Assembly (NCBI RefSeq): GCF_015207525.1
Contig: NZ_JADEWR010000029.1
Span: 1-43,813, forward strand
Length of the DNA stretch: 43,813 nt
From: Nodosilinea sp. LEGE 06152
GTDB taxonomy: Bacteria > Cyanobacteriota > Cyanobacteriia > Phormidesmidales > Phormidesmidaceae
Reading direction: 5' to 3'
This document shows, piece after piece, positions 7,620-16,203 of this stretch. The translations under genes and the position numbers were made by a program. How positions within the stretch are numbered: the first letter of the stretch is position 1; each line of letters begins with the position of its first letter. Below the pieces are notes generated by a model. That model made no database searches. It was not told the origin of the DNA and was given only the letters and a program-made list of their open reading frames with translations.

Positions 7620-8279
7620 TCAGTTGCTCGGTTCATCCTCTACGATTCCCAGCCAAATTTCAATTCGCTCTAGACGGCGATCTACCGTCCCTCCGCTGGC
7701 ACGCACTTCGGTCAGGGCAGCCTGAAACCCGCTGCCTCGGAAGATCAGGTACTGAAGCACTCCCATCACCGCTGTACCCATCAACAACCACACCACCGCC
7801 GCTCGCCACTGCGCGAGTTCAGTCCAGATCGACGTTCCGCTTCCGCTTCGCTGTATCGATCGACGCAGCGCCTGCAATTCCGCCTTGACCTCGGTTGCCC
7901 TCTGCGGATCGTTGTTCAACTGGTGCACCTGGCTCCCGAGTTTCTCCATCTCCACAATCAAGGTGGGCAGTGATGTGGCCAAGTTCGAGAATGGCCCTTC
8001 CGCCCGCTTCAACATCACTTCTGATGACACCAAGTATTGACTGAACCTGACCAAGTGTTCTCCGAGTGTCCTGTAGCCGCTGCTCACTTCGGCTGTCTCT
8101 TGGGTGCGCACCTCCAACAGCCGCGATAGGCTCTGGGTGATCTCCTGCCATTGGTCTAAACTCACACGAATGTGGGCAACGTCCTGCTGGTGAACTCGCT
8201 CTAGGGACTCCATCCGCAGCAGCAGCTCATGCAGAACGGTTTCAATGCTGGCGATATCCTCAACGCTTGGCTGCCCCAT
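7620..8279 (-). CDS. Hypothetical coiled-coil membrane protein of the ParA operon
   Basis: The protein has 219 residues and no family is recognised. Residues 1-145 are strongly helical with heptad-like leucines and many charges (coiled coil likely). Residues about 161-180 form a single membrane segment. The last 40 residues are again charged and helical. The start codon abuts the parA stop with no gap, so the two are probably translated together. A coiled-coil protein with one membrane anchor could tether a ParA ATPase or relaxosome to the envelope or act as its activating partner; that role is inference from position only. It is the last gene of the three-gene minus-strand operon 9635-7620. 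Confidence 0.65.
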   Translation of the reverse strand: MGQPSVEDIASIETVLHELLLRMESLERVHQQDVAHIRVSLDQWQEITQSLSRLLEVRTQETAEVSSGYRTLGEHLVRFSQYLVSSEVMLKRAEGPFSNLATSLPTLIVEMEKLGSQVHQLNNDPQRATEVKAELQALRRSIQRSGSGTSIWTELAQWRAAVVWLLMGTAVMGVLQYLIFRGSGFQAALTEVRASGGTVDRRLERIEIWLGIVEDEPSN

Positions 8280-9068
8280 TTACGCCGCTCCTGCTACAGG
8301 AACCGGTAGACCGAGAAACTGTCCGGCTGTCTCTATCTGGGCACTTCCACGTCGAACAAACGACCGAGCCAAAAGCTTATCGCCTAAGGGCAGGCTGTCG
8401 AGTGCAGTAAATGCAGTGTAGTTGGCTTGCATGGCCTTAAAGGTGGTATCGGCCAATCGTGGCAGCTCAATCTCGACTCCCCCATACTTCTTAACTCGCT
8501 TGCGTTCTTTTGACTCGTCCCATAACGAGAATGAGTCTTTCTGGCCTTCAGCGGCAAAATACTGGTTCTTAACCACCACCCAGCGAACGGCGTCGCCGCA
8601 GAAGTCTAGCATTCGGCTAATCGACTCAATCGGCGCGTAGCTGGTGCTAATCACGCTGATGATCGTCACGCCATATCCCATCTCGCCACAGGCTGGGATC
8701 AGGTCAAAGACATCAATTTGCTCCCGCAATCGGGTGCTTGAGGCGGCGGGCATATCCAAAATCACCACGTCAGCGGGGCAACGACGGGCCAACGCTGGAA
8801 GCCGACTAGCAACTGAGGGCGCTACCTCCCCCGACAGCATTGTCACCAAGTTTTTACCGCCATCCAACGACAGGCAATCCATCGTCGGCACCGCAAATCG
8901 CTCTGGGTCAGCGTGGAACGATGAAAATTCTGGGTTCTCTTGATCTGAGTCAATGCCAATTACTTTCGACCCAGTTTGATCTAAGGTCGCGTAGAGCAAC
9001 CGGGCAAACAGTGTTTTACCCGTTCCACCCTTCGCACCATTAATAATATTGACAGTTTTATTCGACAT
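8280..9068 (-). CDS. ParA/MinD-family ATPase
   Basis: This 262-residue protein has the deviant Walker A motif KGGTGKT at residues 13-19 and DVVILDMPAA as the A'/B region. ParA-type ATPases position plasmids, relaxosomes or cargo by nucleotide-dependent binding to DNA. It lacks the N-terminal HTH of P1-type ParA, so it is like the small ParA or VirC1/mobilisation type. No ParB with the canonical fold is next to it. Instead it lies between a lysine-rich protein and a coiled-coil membrane protein. A good ribosome site (AGAGGGA) precedes the start. The array of repeats upstream of the operon (9678-10080) is the natural centromere candidate, as in type Ib systems where sites lie upstream of the operon. 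Confidence 0.82.
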   Translation of the reverse strand: MSNKTVNIINGAKGGTGKTLFARLLYATLDQTGSKVIGIDSDQENPEFSSFHADPERFAVPTMDCLSLDGGKNLVTMLSGEVAPSVASRLPALARRCPADVVILDMPAASSTRLREQIDVFDLIPACGEMGYGVTIISVISTSYAPIESISRMLDFCGDAVRWVVVKNQYFAAEGQKDSFSLWDESKERKRVKKYGGVEIELPRLADTTFKAMQANYTAFTALDSLPLGDKLLARSFVRRGSAQIETAGQFLGLPVPVAGAA

Positions 9069-9110
9069 GGGACAATCCCTCTAAACGGCACGTTGAACAT
9101 CTAGCTTTGT

Positions 9111-9635
9111 CTAACCATCCCAGTGGGTGGGTGGTCTAATGCCAGGCCGCCGTGGCACCTGAAACCCCGAATCTCCTCCATTAGCCGCTTTTTTTCGGCC
9201 TCTACCGGGGGTGGGAGTTGAATCTTTTGGCATGACAGCAGCAGCCTTTGATTCACCCTTATTAGCACCAACCTCCTCACCTACCCCAACAGGCTCAACC
9301 TCAATCGGCATCCTGTCTACATTAGGCTTGCTCTTGCTTTTGCTCTTCTTCTTTTTCTTGCCACTAGAGCTAGCCTTAATTGCATAGTAGTAACACCTCA
9401 GAGTAGATGAACTAATAGAAATCTTTTGTCCTGTAACAGCCTCAAATGAACTCATCACTTGTTTTGCAGTAACAGCCCAATCCTTCTCTTTTGACCTAAA
9501 AAGGGTGATTGAATCAAAACATGATTTGACAACATCATAGGCCGTTATAGACCCACTTCTGACGATTGACGCCTGCGGAGAATGGGCAGCCATATGATCA
9601 CTGATTTTGCCTCCAACAGACTTGTCTAGAACCAT
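9111..9635 (-). CDS. Hypothetical lysine-rich protein, first gene of the ParA operon
   Basis: The protein has 174 residues and no family is recognised. Residues about 30-92 are predicted helical (AYDVVKSCFDSITLF, DWAVTAKQVMSSFEAVTG, STLRCYYYAIKA) and could be a small DNA-binding fold. Residues about 93-105 are a dense Lys/Ser tract. The remainder is Pro/Gly-rich and looks disordered, ending PPTHWDG. AAGG lies about 10 nt before the ATG, supporting the start. The position (first gene before parA, next to an array of short repeats) and the basic composition suggest a centromere- or oriT-binding partner of ParA. This is inference; no ParB/ParG/RHH signature is evident. Confidence 0.6.
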   Translation of the reverse strand: MVLDKSVGGKISDHMAAHSPQASIVRSGSITAYDVVKSCFDSITLFRSKEKDWAVTAKQVMSSFEAVTGQKISISSSTLRCYYYAIKASSSGKKKKKSKSKSKPNVDRMPIEVEPVGVGEEVGANKGESKAAAVMPKDSTPTPGRGRKKAANGGDSGFQVPRRPGIRPPTHWDG

Positions 9636-9677
9636 AAATAACTACCTTAACTTACTTGACGATCATTCACGCTTCCT

Positions 9678-10080
9678 ATCGACTCTCCTAGTCTTTTCCT
9701 ATTGACTCCTCTTATCGACTCTCCCAAACCTCTCTCATCGACCTCCGTTTAAATTTATTTTATCGATTTTATTGGACTCCTACTAGCCTTTTACGTTGAC
9801 TCTTCTTATCGACTCTCCTATTGACTTTTCTTAGACTTCTACTAGCCTTTTCCTATGGACTCTTTCTAAACTTGTCTTATCAACTTCTCTAGCCTTTTCA
9901 CGTTTTCTCCTTTTATCGACTCTTCGATTGACTTCCCCTTAGACTTCTCTTATTGACTTCTCCTAGCTTTTCCCATTGATTCCTCATATTGACCTTCCTA
10001 GACTTCTTTTCTAGACTTTTTAATTGACTCCATCTAGACTTTTCTAGACTTTTCTAAGATCTTCTTATCGACTCTCTTGA
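9678..10080. repeat. Array of about 25 degenerate TATYGACT-type repeats
   Basis: About 400 bp between the divergent ParA operon and the mobC-relaxase operon hold roughly 25 copies of a degenerate TAT(C/T)GACT(C/T) motif spaced on average about 16 bp. They are linked by pyrimidine-rich spacers such as CTCCTAGCC, and TACTAGCCTTTT-like blocks recur at about 9781, 9840, 9889 and 9961. One strand is almost only C and T, with few G outside the motif. The array is not coding and not CRISPR (no constant repeat length or unique spacers). It probably serves as a centromere, an origin (iterons) or part of oriT. Confidence 0.75.
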
Positions 10081-10294
10081 CAGCATTTTTTCAATGGCAA
10101 GTTGTGGCTACCCTAGCACCTTGTCATTGACTTATACTGGCAACTACAACAGAGAAGATTTCCTATATTCTTTCTGTTCATAACCTGGAAGCACTCCCCT
10201 AAACTCACCTTGGATAGTAGCCTTCGAATATCTCCCCCATATCGCAAATCGACCTTTTGGGGCAAAGAATTGTTAAGTATTCCCTGAGCCAATC

Positions 10295-10624
10295 ATGACT
10301 ACCTCTCGTAATACCCGCATCGTGGTCAACGTTTCTGAGGCTGAGGCGAAAGCCATTCAGCGGGCGGCCAATCCAGCACACCCAGCAACTTTTCTCCGCA
10401 ACCTGGGACTATGCCCGCCACCGGCTACGGTCACGCATCGAGAGGTGTATGCCCATCTCAGTCGGTGGAACCAAAAAGTAGATGAGTTGGGGCGACGTTA
10501 CGCCACGGCAGCACCCCCCTCTCTTCTCCAAGACTTGAGAGACCTGCGGCAGTCGATCTTAGACACACAGCGCAGCTTAATCACACCTATCTCTAAGGGC
10601 GATCATGCTGATCAAGATCGTTAA
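10295..10624 (+). CDS. MobC-like mobilisation accessory protein
   Basis: The protein has 109 residues. It begins with a short beta-strand-like segment (NTRIVVNVSEAEAKAIQRAA), as in ribbon-helix-helix relaxosome proteins, and continues as helices with a YAHLSRWNQKVDELGRR block typical of small MobC-like proteins. Such proteins bind oriT and help the relaxase load. It overlaps the relaxase gene by 20 nt, the usual mobC-mobA coupling. oriT is expected just upstream, near or within the repeat array ending at 10080 or in 10081-10290. Family assignment rests mainly on context and the N-terminal pattern. Confidence 0.7.
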   Translation: MTTSRNTRIVVNVSEAEAKAIQRAANPAHPATFLRNLGLCPPPATVTHREVYAHLSRWNQKVDELGRRYATAAPPSLLQDLRDLRQSILDTQRSLITPISKGDHADQDR

Positions 10625-11783
10625 AGGCAGCAACGCCCATGGGCTTTGTTCTTATCTACTGAACCCGGCCAAGCAAACGGCAGTCAGTAGCGTTAACCCA
10701 ATCATTGCCACCAATATGGCGTGGAGTAATCCAGAGGGCTTGGCTCATGAATTTGACTGGGTAACCTCTCGCCCTCGGCAACGTCCTGTGAAACACACCA
10801 TGGCTCACTTGATGGTCAGCCTCTCACCGGGGGAATGCGTTGATCCAACTCAGATGGCCGATATCTCTTTGAAAATTTTAGACAGCATGGGCTACGGGGA
10901 TTGCCCTTTTTTTGTCACCCAGCATCACGACAAGGAGTCTGCCAATGGGGTGCAGCATTGGCACATTGCCACCACCACCATTGATGTAGAGGGAGTGTGG
11001 GTCAAGGACAGCTTTAGCAAACTCAAACTTCAAAATCTGGCTCGACAGCTAGAGCACGATATGGCCCTCACGCCCCTCACTGTTGCCTCACCATGGCAGC
11101 GGCAAAACCTCACCACGGGTGAATATCGGCGTAAGGAACGCACGGGCGAAATCCTGCCCAAGGAGACGCTTTGGGATGAGATTGACCGCGCTACAAACGA
11201 CCACCCTACCTTGTTTATGCTGGTGACCCGGCTCAAGGCTAGCGGGATTGAGGTACACCTGCGACAGGCACTATCCCCAGACAAAGATCCTATCTTTACG
11301 GGCATTTCCTATTCTGTTGATGGTCATTCGTTTGCCGGTCGTCGATTAGGGCCTGCCTATTCCCTGGGGGGGCTTCAGATGCACCGACAGATTGATTATC
11401 GCCCCGACCAGGATGCCGTGCTGACTCAATTAATGGAGATGACTCAGGCCCAGTGTCAGCAGCATCTCGACGATTACGAGGCGCTTCAGCAGCTTTGGAG
11501 GGAACGCTACGCGCTTTATGCTAGAGCCGTCCAAGGCAGCTCTGGTGAGCTCCAGGGGGGACAATTAGATGTCGCGGTTGCCCGGCTTGCTGTCTCAGAT
11601 GGAGAACCCACAAAAGACATTGTGGGCATCCTCCGGCAAGGGCCAACGGCGCAAGCCCAACGCCTGAACCAGGGGCACTATGCGGCGCTGGAATACTGCC
11701 AACACATCGCCAATCATCTCACCTACCGCCAGAGTGGCCCAGGTCTTCAGCCAACTCAGAAAGCTCTAGATATAGAGCTTTAG
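10605..11783 (+). CDS. MOBP-type relaxase (MobA/VirD2-like)
   Basis: The protein has 392 residues. Relaxases nick oriT and pilot the strand during conjugal transfer. Visible motifs are a catalytic-Tyr candidate at 17 (GLCSYLLNP); HTMAHLMVSLSPGE around residues 64-77; and the metal-binding three-histidine motif with H107/H108 and HWHIA (His118, His120). The C-terminal half (about 180-392) is probably not a primase or helicase; it lacks Walker motifs. No type IV secretion or coupling genes lie nearby, so the element would be mobilisable rather than self-transmissible on this evidence. A strong hairpin terminator overlaps the stop. The IS element begins about 200 bp downstream. Confidence 0.88.
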   Translation: MLIKIVKGSNAHGLCSYLLNPAKQTAVSSVNPIIATNMAWSNPEGLAHEFDWVTSRPRQRPVKHTMAHLMVSLSPGECVDPTQMADISLKILDSMGYGDCPFFVTQHHDKESANGVQHWHIATTTIDVEGVWVKDSFSKLKLQNLARQLEHDMALTPLTVASPWQRQNLTTGEYRRKERTGEILPKETLWDEIDRATNDHPTLFMLVTRLKASGIEVHLRQALSPDKDPIFTGISYSVDGHSFAGRRLGPAYSLGGLQMHRQIDYRPDQDAVLTQLMEMTQAQCQQHLDDYEALQQLWRERYALYARAVQGSSGELQGGQLDVAVARLAVSDGEPTKDIVGILRQGPTAQAQRLNQGHYAALEYCQHIANHLTYRQSGPGLQPTQKALDIEL

Positions 11784-11800
11784 CTAAAGCTTTATTTTTT
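11777..11800 (+). terminator. Rho-independent terminator after the relaxase
   Basis: The self-complementary AGCTTTAGCTAAAGCT (11777-11792) is followed by TTATTTTTT. An adjacent dyad, AAGCTCTA-GATA-TAGAGCTT (11761-11780), can form an alternative stem. It ends the mobC-relaxase operon. Confidence 0.75.
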
Positions 11801-11990
11801 GGCAGCACGCTGCACAGCTTCCTCAATCCGAAGCATCGGCTATGAGCACTTATACTCTGTGCCAGTAGCGCTAAAACGTGGACTAGCTTCGGACTAGGCG
11901 GCCTTGTGCCAGTTGTTCAATGCCTGGTTTTCCCGCTCTTCCTAAAAGTTGCAGCTAAAGCTCTCGATTGGCCTGGATGCTTTGCGTAGA

Positions 11991-13174
11991 CTCAGATCTT
12001 GCACCTGGTAATCTGAACGTCAATCCCCTGCTGTAGTAACAAGGGGCGTTTTCGCTCGATGTCGGCCAATAACAGGGAAACTACCACATCTGCCAGGGCA
12101 ACTTCCAGCACAACAGCGGCGGCTTCTGCCCAGTCTGGTAACGCCTCGCTTTCCAACGAGAGGTAGCCCCAGTGGGCCAGGATAAAGGCGACCAGTGATA
12201 GGACGAACCAACGGTACATCCCTAGCAAGGTCTGCTGACCGAAGCGATGCAGACCAAAGCGGTGCTTGGCGGTTTTGAAAAACCCTTCAATTTGCCACCG
12301 ATGCCGCCCCCACCAAACAATCGTGCTGGCTTTGAGAGGTTCGGTCGAGAGCACATAGCGTTTGGAGCGTTTCTTCGCACCGTCACGTTTCAAGTAGAAC
12401 CAGGCGATGGTGACGGGATAACTCAGCCCTTGGAGATGGACGCGCTGCCCCGGTTTGTGCAATTCAAAGAGGTGCCGTCCATTAGTAAGTTTGCGGTCAT
12501 AGCGCACCCCAGTAATCGCGTGCAACTTCAACTGGCGGATGCCCTGGAGGAAGTCCACACTGCCGAAGGCGGTATCGGCCAGCACTCTGGCTTTGAACGC
12601 TCGTTTGAGCCACTTGGGCAACTGCCGCACCAGGGTCAACCCCAGTTGGGCGGCAGATGGTTGGCCTTTGCCTCGGTAGACGCGAAAGCTCCAGGGCACC
12701 CGCCAGGGGCCAACAACCAAGTAGAGCACCACCAGATGCACCCCTCGTTTGCCATGGAACACGCTGATGAGATCCGAGAAGGCTTTGAACTTGCCTCGTT
12801 TCTCCAGCGTTGTCATGTCCAGAATCACTTGCAGATGGGGCCGACGGCCCCGAGGTCGATAGCGCTTTAGTTCTTGACGAACCGCCTGGCGCATGTGGCG
12901 AATGACCTGGCGCACTGACCAGGTATACACCGTGAGGAACCGGCTCAGGGCGCTGGCAGACTTCAGGTCACTATGCTCAGGCAGCGGTGCCCCTTGTGCT
13001 CTGAAAAACAGTTCTAGGAGGGCTTTCAGGCTTTGGCGCTGATAGGCACTCGGCATCCCATCCAACAGTTGGTAAATTAGCTCTTGGGCGTGGGCAAGAA
13101 TCTTCATGGTCCTTGCAACGTATAAGTTTCACGCCCTTTTCTCTCATCCCCGCTGCCAAGGTGCAAGATCTGAG
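11991..13174 (-). mobile_element. IS element (IS4-superfamily-like), 1184 bp
   Basis: The ends carry inverted repeats: CTCAGATCTTGCACCT at 11991-12006 and its exact inverse at 13159-13174. A single transposase gene fills the interior on the minus strand. The flanks (GCGTAGA on the left, CATAAAA on the right) show no target duplication. The element lies exactly between plasmid-like genes and chromosomal genes. Confidence 0.8.
11992..13107 (-). CDS. DDE transposase of the IS element
   Basis: This intact 371-residue transposase has a DDE catalytic domain. The first Asp is in ILDMTTLEKRGKF (about residue 117), the second in VLADTAFGS (about 193), and the Glu in RWQIEGFFKTAKHRFGL (about 292), the YREK-like signature of the IS4 superfamily (IS4/IS701-like). 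The N-terminal helical region (1-100) includes LLELFFRAQGAPLPEHSDLKSASALSRFL read in segments. The stop codon lies inside the left terminal inverted repeat. The reading frame has no break, so the element may still be active. Exact IS family and group cannot be fixed without a database comparison. Confidence 0.88.
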   Translation of the reverse strand: MKILAHAQELIYQLLDGMPSAYQRQSLKALLELFFRAQGAPLPEHSDLKSASALSRFLTVYTWSVRQVIRHMRQAVRQELKRYRPRGRRPHLQVILDMTTLEKRGKFKAFSDLISVFHGKRGVHLVVLYLVVGPWRVPWSFRVYRGKGQPSAAQLGLTLVRQLPKWLKRAFKARVLADTAFGSVDFLQGIRQLKLHAITGVRYDRKLTNGRHLFELHKPGQRVHLQGLSYPVTIAWFYLKRDGAKKRSKRYVLSTEPLKASTIVWWGRHRWQIEGFFKTAKHRFGLHRFGQQTLLGMYRWFVLSLVAFILAHWGYLSLESEALPDWAEAAAVVLEVALADVVVSLLLADIERKRPLLLQQGIDVQITRCKI

Positions 13175-13306
13175 CATAAAAACCTGACCAAAAGTAAGTG
13201 AACAGGTTTTCAGGCTTTCGGATTGTAATGGCCATTACCTAAAATGCAGCAAAATACGGCATTAGCTCTGGTATTGGCGCTAGAAGCGAGCGTTAAGCCC
13301 GTTAGA

Positions 13307-15418
13307 CTATAGCTGCAGCCGCCCCTTGAGCACTTCGTACATGACGCGGGAGAGTTCGCGGCGCTGGAGGTTTTGGCGATCGATGGGGGTGCGGCCAAAG
13401 GCTTTGTCGTAGACCTCGGGCATGGCCCGCTTGACCAAAAACGAGAGCTGTTCACGGGTAATGGGGGCATCGGGGGCAAAGCGGCTTTTGCCGACTCCGG
13501 CAATCATGCCGTGGGCGTAGAGCGTTTCGATCGGAATGTAGGCCCAGTGCTTGCCCGGCAGCACATCGCTAAAGGTAGGTCCAGTGGCCTGGTCGGGCAG
13601 GGTCGTGGGCAGTTTGAGCGCATTGACGAGAGCTGTAGCGACGACAGCCCGGTTAACCGGCGCGTAGGGCTTAAAGCTCAGGCTTTTGGGGTCGTCGCTG
13701 CGCACAACCCCTGCTGCTGCCAGCACCTGAATCGCTTCAAAGTCGGGGTCGTCGTGGCCAATGTCGTTGAACCAGAAGATGGGCATGCCGTTGCGGGCCA
13801 TAAAGCCCTGAATTTTGCGAATGTGCGGTTCTTCGGTGGCCAGCACTCTAGGATCTAACCCTGTCCACACCGCAAACACGGCCAGAAAGCCACTGGCCTC
13901 GCCGATCGCCCATTCCATCGGGTGCATGCGGTAGGCGGCGTTGGTAATGTGGGTGGTGCCAATGCTCTTGGCCGACAGCACCAGACCGTCGGTATCCTTA
14001 GGCACTAGAGCGCCCAGGGGCAGGCTAAAGGGCCGGGCGACCACGTCTTTGCCGCGCGGGCTAACGTGGCCTTTGGCATCGTTGCCGTGCAGATCGAGGT
14101 AGTGGTACTGGCCAATGCCCACCGAGTCATTGAAGCAGCGGGCGCGCGCTTGGTCGGGAAAGAAGGTTTCGGCCACATCTTCGTGGCGAATGGTGGTGAG
14201 GGCAATGCCTCGGCGGGCTTCGCGAATGTAGGGCTCGAGGGCAATGCCGTCGCTGGTCCAGGTGAGGTCACCGCGCGGTTTGAGGTCGGCGGCCCCGTGG
14301 GTTTGCAGGTAGTGGACGTAGGCCTGGGCCCGCTGCCGCGCCCGCTGAATGTGCAGCTGCCGTTCTTCGCGGCTGACCCCTACCAGCCGACCGGGGCGGT
14401 AGTCGTTGCCGCAGCAAAAGGCGCGATCGGGTTCGCTAGAGGTGCCCCAGTTGAGCACGGCGACATCGCCGGGGGCAACTTTTTTGTCGTGGGGGTGCGA
14501 CCTGAACAACCGCCGATAGCGAAAGATGCCGAAGTCGCTAAAGAAATCCCACTTCTGCCATTTGTCGGGCTGGGCCTTGGTCCAGAAGTTGCTGGTGAAT
14601 TCCTTCAGGCCAATCCAGCCCTCGGTTTCAAAGCCGTTGGGTTTGCCGATCGCGACTCCTTTGCCCCGCGCCGTGTGCTCGACCACCACATCAAAGGTGA
14701 TCGACTGCTGGCACTGGGGTCGGGCATCTTCGGGCAGAATGGCTTCGCCCGTCTCGTGGCGAGCCTCTTGCCCCACGCGGGAGGGAATGTTGCCCACCTC
14801 TAGCAGGTCGCCCAGATCGGTAGCTTCGACGGTGACCTTGGCTCTGACGGTGAAGGTGTAGCCTTGCTGGGTATCGCGACAGATTACTCCCCGAACCCGC
14901 GATCGCCCATTTCCCCCTTCTAGAGCTACTTGCACGGGTTCTGCAAAGGGGATGAGCGTGAGGCGACCGTCCCGTAGATAGGGCAGCAGCGCCTCGTTCA
15001 TTGCTGTCGCGGCAACCACGGGCGTTGTCGCCAATGGGCTGACCCAGCCGCCGCCGGGGTTGGCCACCTTTTTGCCGCCGACGGGCTGTAGCTCGCGCTG
15101 GCGATCGCGAAACGCCTTCTGAGCCTTAGAAATTGCAAACTGCTCACCATCCACCGTGTACAGCCCCGCCTTGGCCTGGAGCAGGTCGCCATCGTCGGAG
15201 GCGGGCAGCGCCTGGGCGGTAAACTGGCCACCCACCACCCGGTGGGGTTGTACCAGGCACACGTCTAGATTGAGCCTTAACGCGGTGAGCGTGGTGGTGT
15301 AAGCGGCAGTCGATCCACCCACCACCAAAATTGAGCAGGTGAGTTCGGCCCCGGCAGGTGGGCGGGTAAACGCCCCATCGGCAAACACCCCGTTGCGCTG
15401 AGTAATGGCATTAGACAT
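13307..15418 (-). CDS. FAD-dependent oxidoreductase with C-terminal SLH domains
   Basis: The protein has 703 residues. The N-terminal ILVVGGSTAAYTTTLTALR (about 30-48) is an FAD-binding Rossmann start of the FAD_oxidored family, followed by VGGQFTAQALP. Residues about 545-700 carry two S-layer-homology-like segments (FNDIGHDDPDFEAIQVLAAAGVV; FSDVLPGKHWAYIPIETLYAHGMI), which normally bind cell-wall polysaccharide. No Sec signal peptide is seen at the N-terminus, which is odd for an SLH protein; the real start could differ or the SLH repeats could have another role. The substrate is unknown. It is divergent from the secreted-protein gene at 15681 and is the first chromosomal-type gene right of the IS. 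Confidence 0.8.
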   Translation of the reverse strand: MSNAITQRNGVFADGAFTRPPAGAELTCSILVVGGSTAAYTTTLTALRLNLDVCLVQPHRVVGGQFTAQALPASDDGDLLQAKAGLYTVDGEQFAISKAQKAFRDRQRELQPVGGKKVANPGGGWVSPLATTPVVAATAMNEALLPYLRDGRLTLIPFAEPVQVALEGGNGRSRVRGVICRDTQQGYTFTVRAKVTVEATDLGDLLEVGNIPSRVGQEARHETGEAILPEDARPQCQQSITFDVVVEHTARGKGVAIGKPNGFETEGWIGLKEFTSNFWTKAQPDKWQKWDFFSDFGIFRYRRLFRSHPHDKKVAPGDVAVLNWGTSSEPDRAFCCGNDYRPGRLVGVSREERQLHIQRARQRAQAYVHYLQTHGAADLKPRGDLTWTSDGIALEPYIREARRGIALTTIRHEDVAETFFPDQARARCFNDSVGIGQYHYLDLHGNDAKGHVSPRGKDVVARPFSLPLGALVPKDTDGLVLSAKSIGTTHITNAAYRMHPMEWAIGEASGFLAVFAVWTGLDPRVLATEEPHIRKIQGFMARNGMPIFWFNDIGHDDPDFEAIQVLAAAGVVRSDDPKSLSFKPYAPVNRAVVATALVNALKLPTTLPDQATGPTFSDVLPGKHWAYIPIETLYAHGMIAGVGKSRFAPDAPITREQLSFLVKRAMPEVYDKAFGRTPIDRQNLQRRELSRVMYEVLKGRLQL

Positions 15419-15680
15419 AGCGGCGGATAGTCTCTAGAGTGCAATGATTTTAGGCCACGCCAGCGGGCGGTGCGCTAGGGAGAGTTCCCCAGTTACATGA
15501 ATATTTATTCACCCCCAAGGTAGGCCAAAGGTAAGAGATCAGCCCGAGGTCAAATCGGTCTAAATAGTCAGCTTAGGTCTGCCTGCTGAGCGATGCGGTG
15601 GCGCGACTGCTCGGTCTATAACTGGGCAAGACCACCACTTATGACTTACCGATAAGTGTGACTTCTTTCAGGAGATTTTT
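15419..15680. promoter_or_regulatory. Divergent intergenic region
   Basis: 262 bp between two divergent genes, hence both promoters. Before the plus-strand start AGGAG occurs at 15671-15675, a good ribosome site for the ATG at 15681. No clear operator was recognised. Confidence 0.4.
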
Positions 15681-16091
15681 ATGACTGTTAATGCGATCGC
15701 AGCTAAGCTTCAGCGCATTCTTTGCGTTGGCCTCGCTACTCTTGTGATTGGCTCTGGCCTGCTGTTTGGCTTTAGCACCCCAGCCACAGCCCTGGGTAAC
15801 GAAGCCGGAGACATTGTGCAAGGACGGGCCGAGCGTGAATTTGACCGCATCACTAAAGATGGCGACACGGTTAACGAGGTCAAGCTCCGGCTTCAAGAAG
15901 GTCGGGGTGGTGTACCCGCTGGCGTAGACAAAGGCACCAACGCCACGCTCGGCAGCGGTGCTCAAGAGGTAGGTCGTAAGGCTCAAAGAAGCTTAGATCG
16001 TGGCGAGGACGCTATGGAAGACGTCGGCAACGCTGCTCGTGACTCTGCTGAGGACGTTGTGGATTCCGTAAAAGGTTTCTTCAACCGATAG
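15681..16091 (+). CDS. Small secreted low-complexity protein
   Basis: The protein has 136 residues. A clear Sec signal peptide covers residues 1-37 (basic N-region, hydrophobic LVIGSGLLFGF, cleavage after ATA). The mature part of about 99 residues is hydrophilic, rich in Asp, Glu, Arg and Gly, and probably helical or disordered, ending with a repeating pattern EDAMEDVGNAARD / SAEDVVDSVKGFF. This resembles small stress-induced YtxH/CsbD-like envelope proteins, but I do not recognise a named family. A strong ribosome site precedes it and a strong terminator follows, so it is probably a well-expressed single-gene unit. Confidence 0.75.
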   Translation: MTVNAIAAKLQRILCVGLATLVIGSGLLFGFSTPATALGNEAGDIVQGRAEREFDRITKDGDTVNEVKLRLQEGRGGVPAGVDKGTNATLGSGAQEVGRKAQRSLDRGEDAMEDVGNAARDSAEDVVDSVKGFFNR

Positions 16092-16150
16092 AGTTGTTGC
16101 CTCGGCAAGACTTCTCCTAACTTTTCCGTGATTATTGCTGATTTGCTTGT

Positions 16151-16180
16151 AGCAGCTTCAATTTTGGAGCTGCTTTTTTT
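16151..16180 (+). terminator. Rho-independent terminator
   Basis: An 11-bp stem (AGCAGCTTCAA / TTGGAGCTGCT, one G-U pair) with a 2-nt loop is followed by seven T. It ends the transcript of the small secreted protein gene. Confidence 0.9.
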
Positions 16181-16203
16181 CGTTGGCTCAGCAACGCCCC
16201 CGC

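Noticed and set aside
9678..10080. Possible CRISPR array
   Set aside because: The repeated motif is short (8-10 bp) and degenerate with irregular spacing, without unique spacers of constant length or nearby cas genes.
11984..13181. Target-site duplication around the IS
   Set aside because: Flanks GCGTAGA and CATAAAA share no repeat of 2-10 bp at matching positions.
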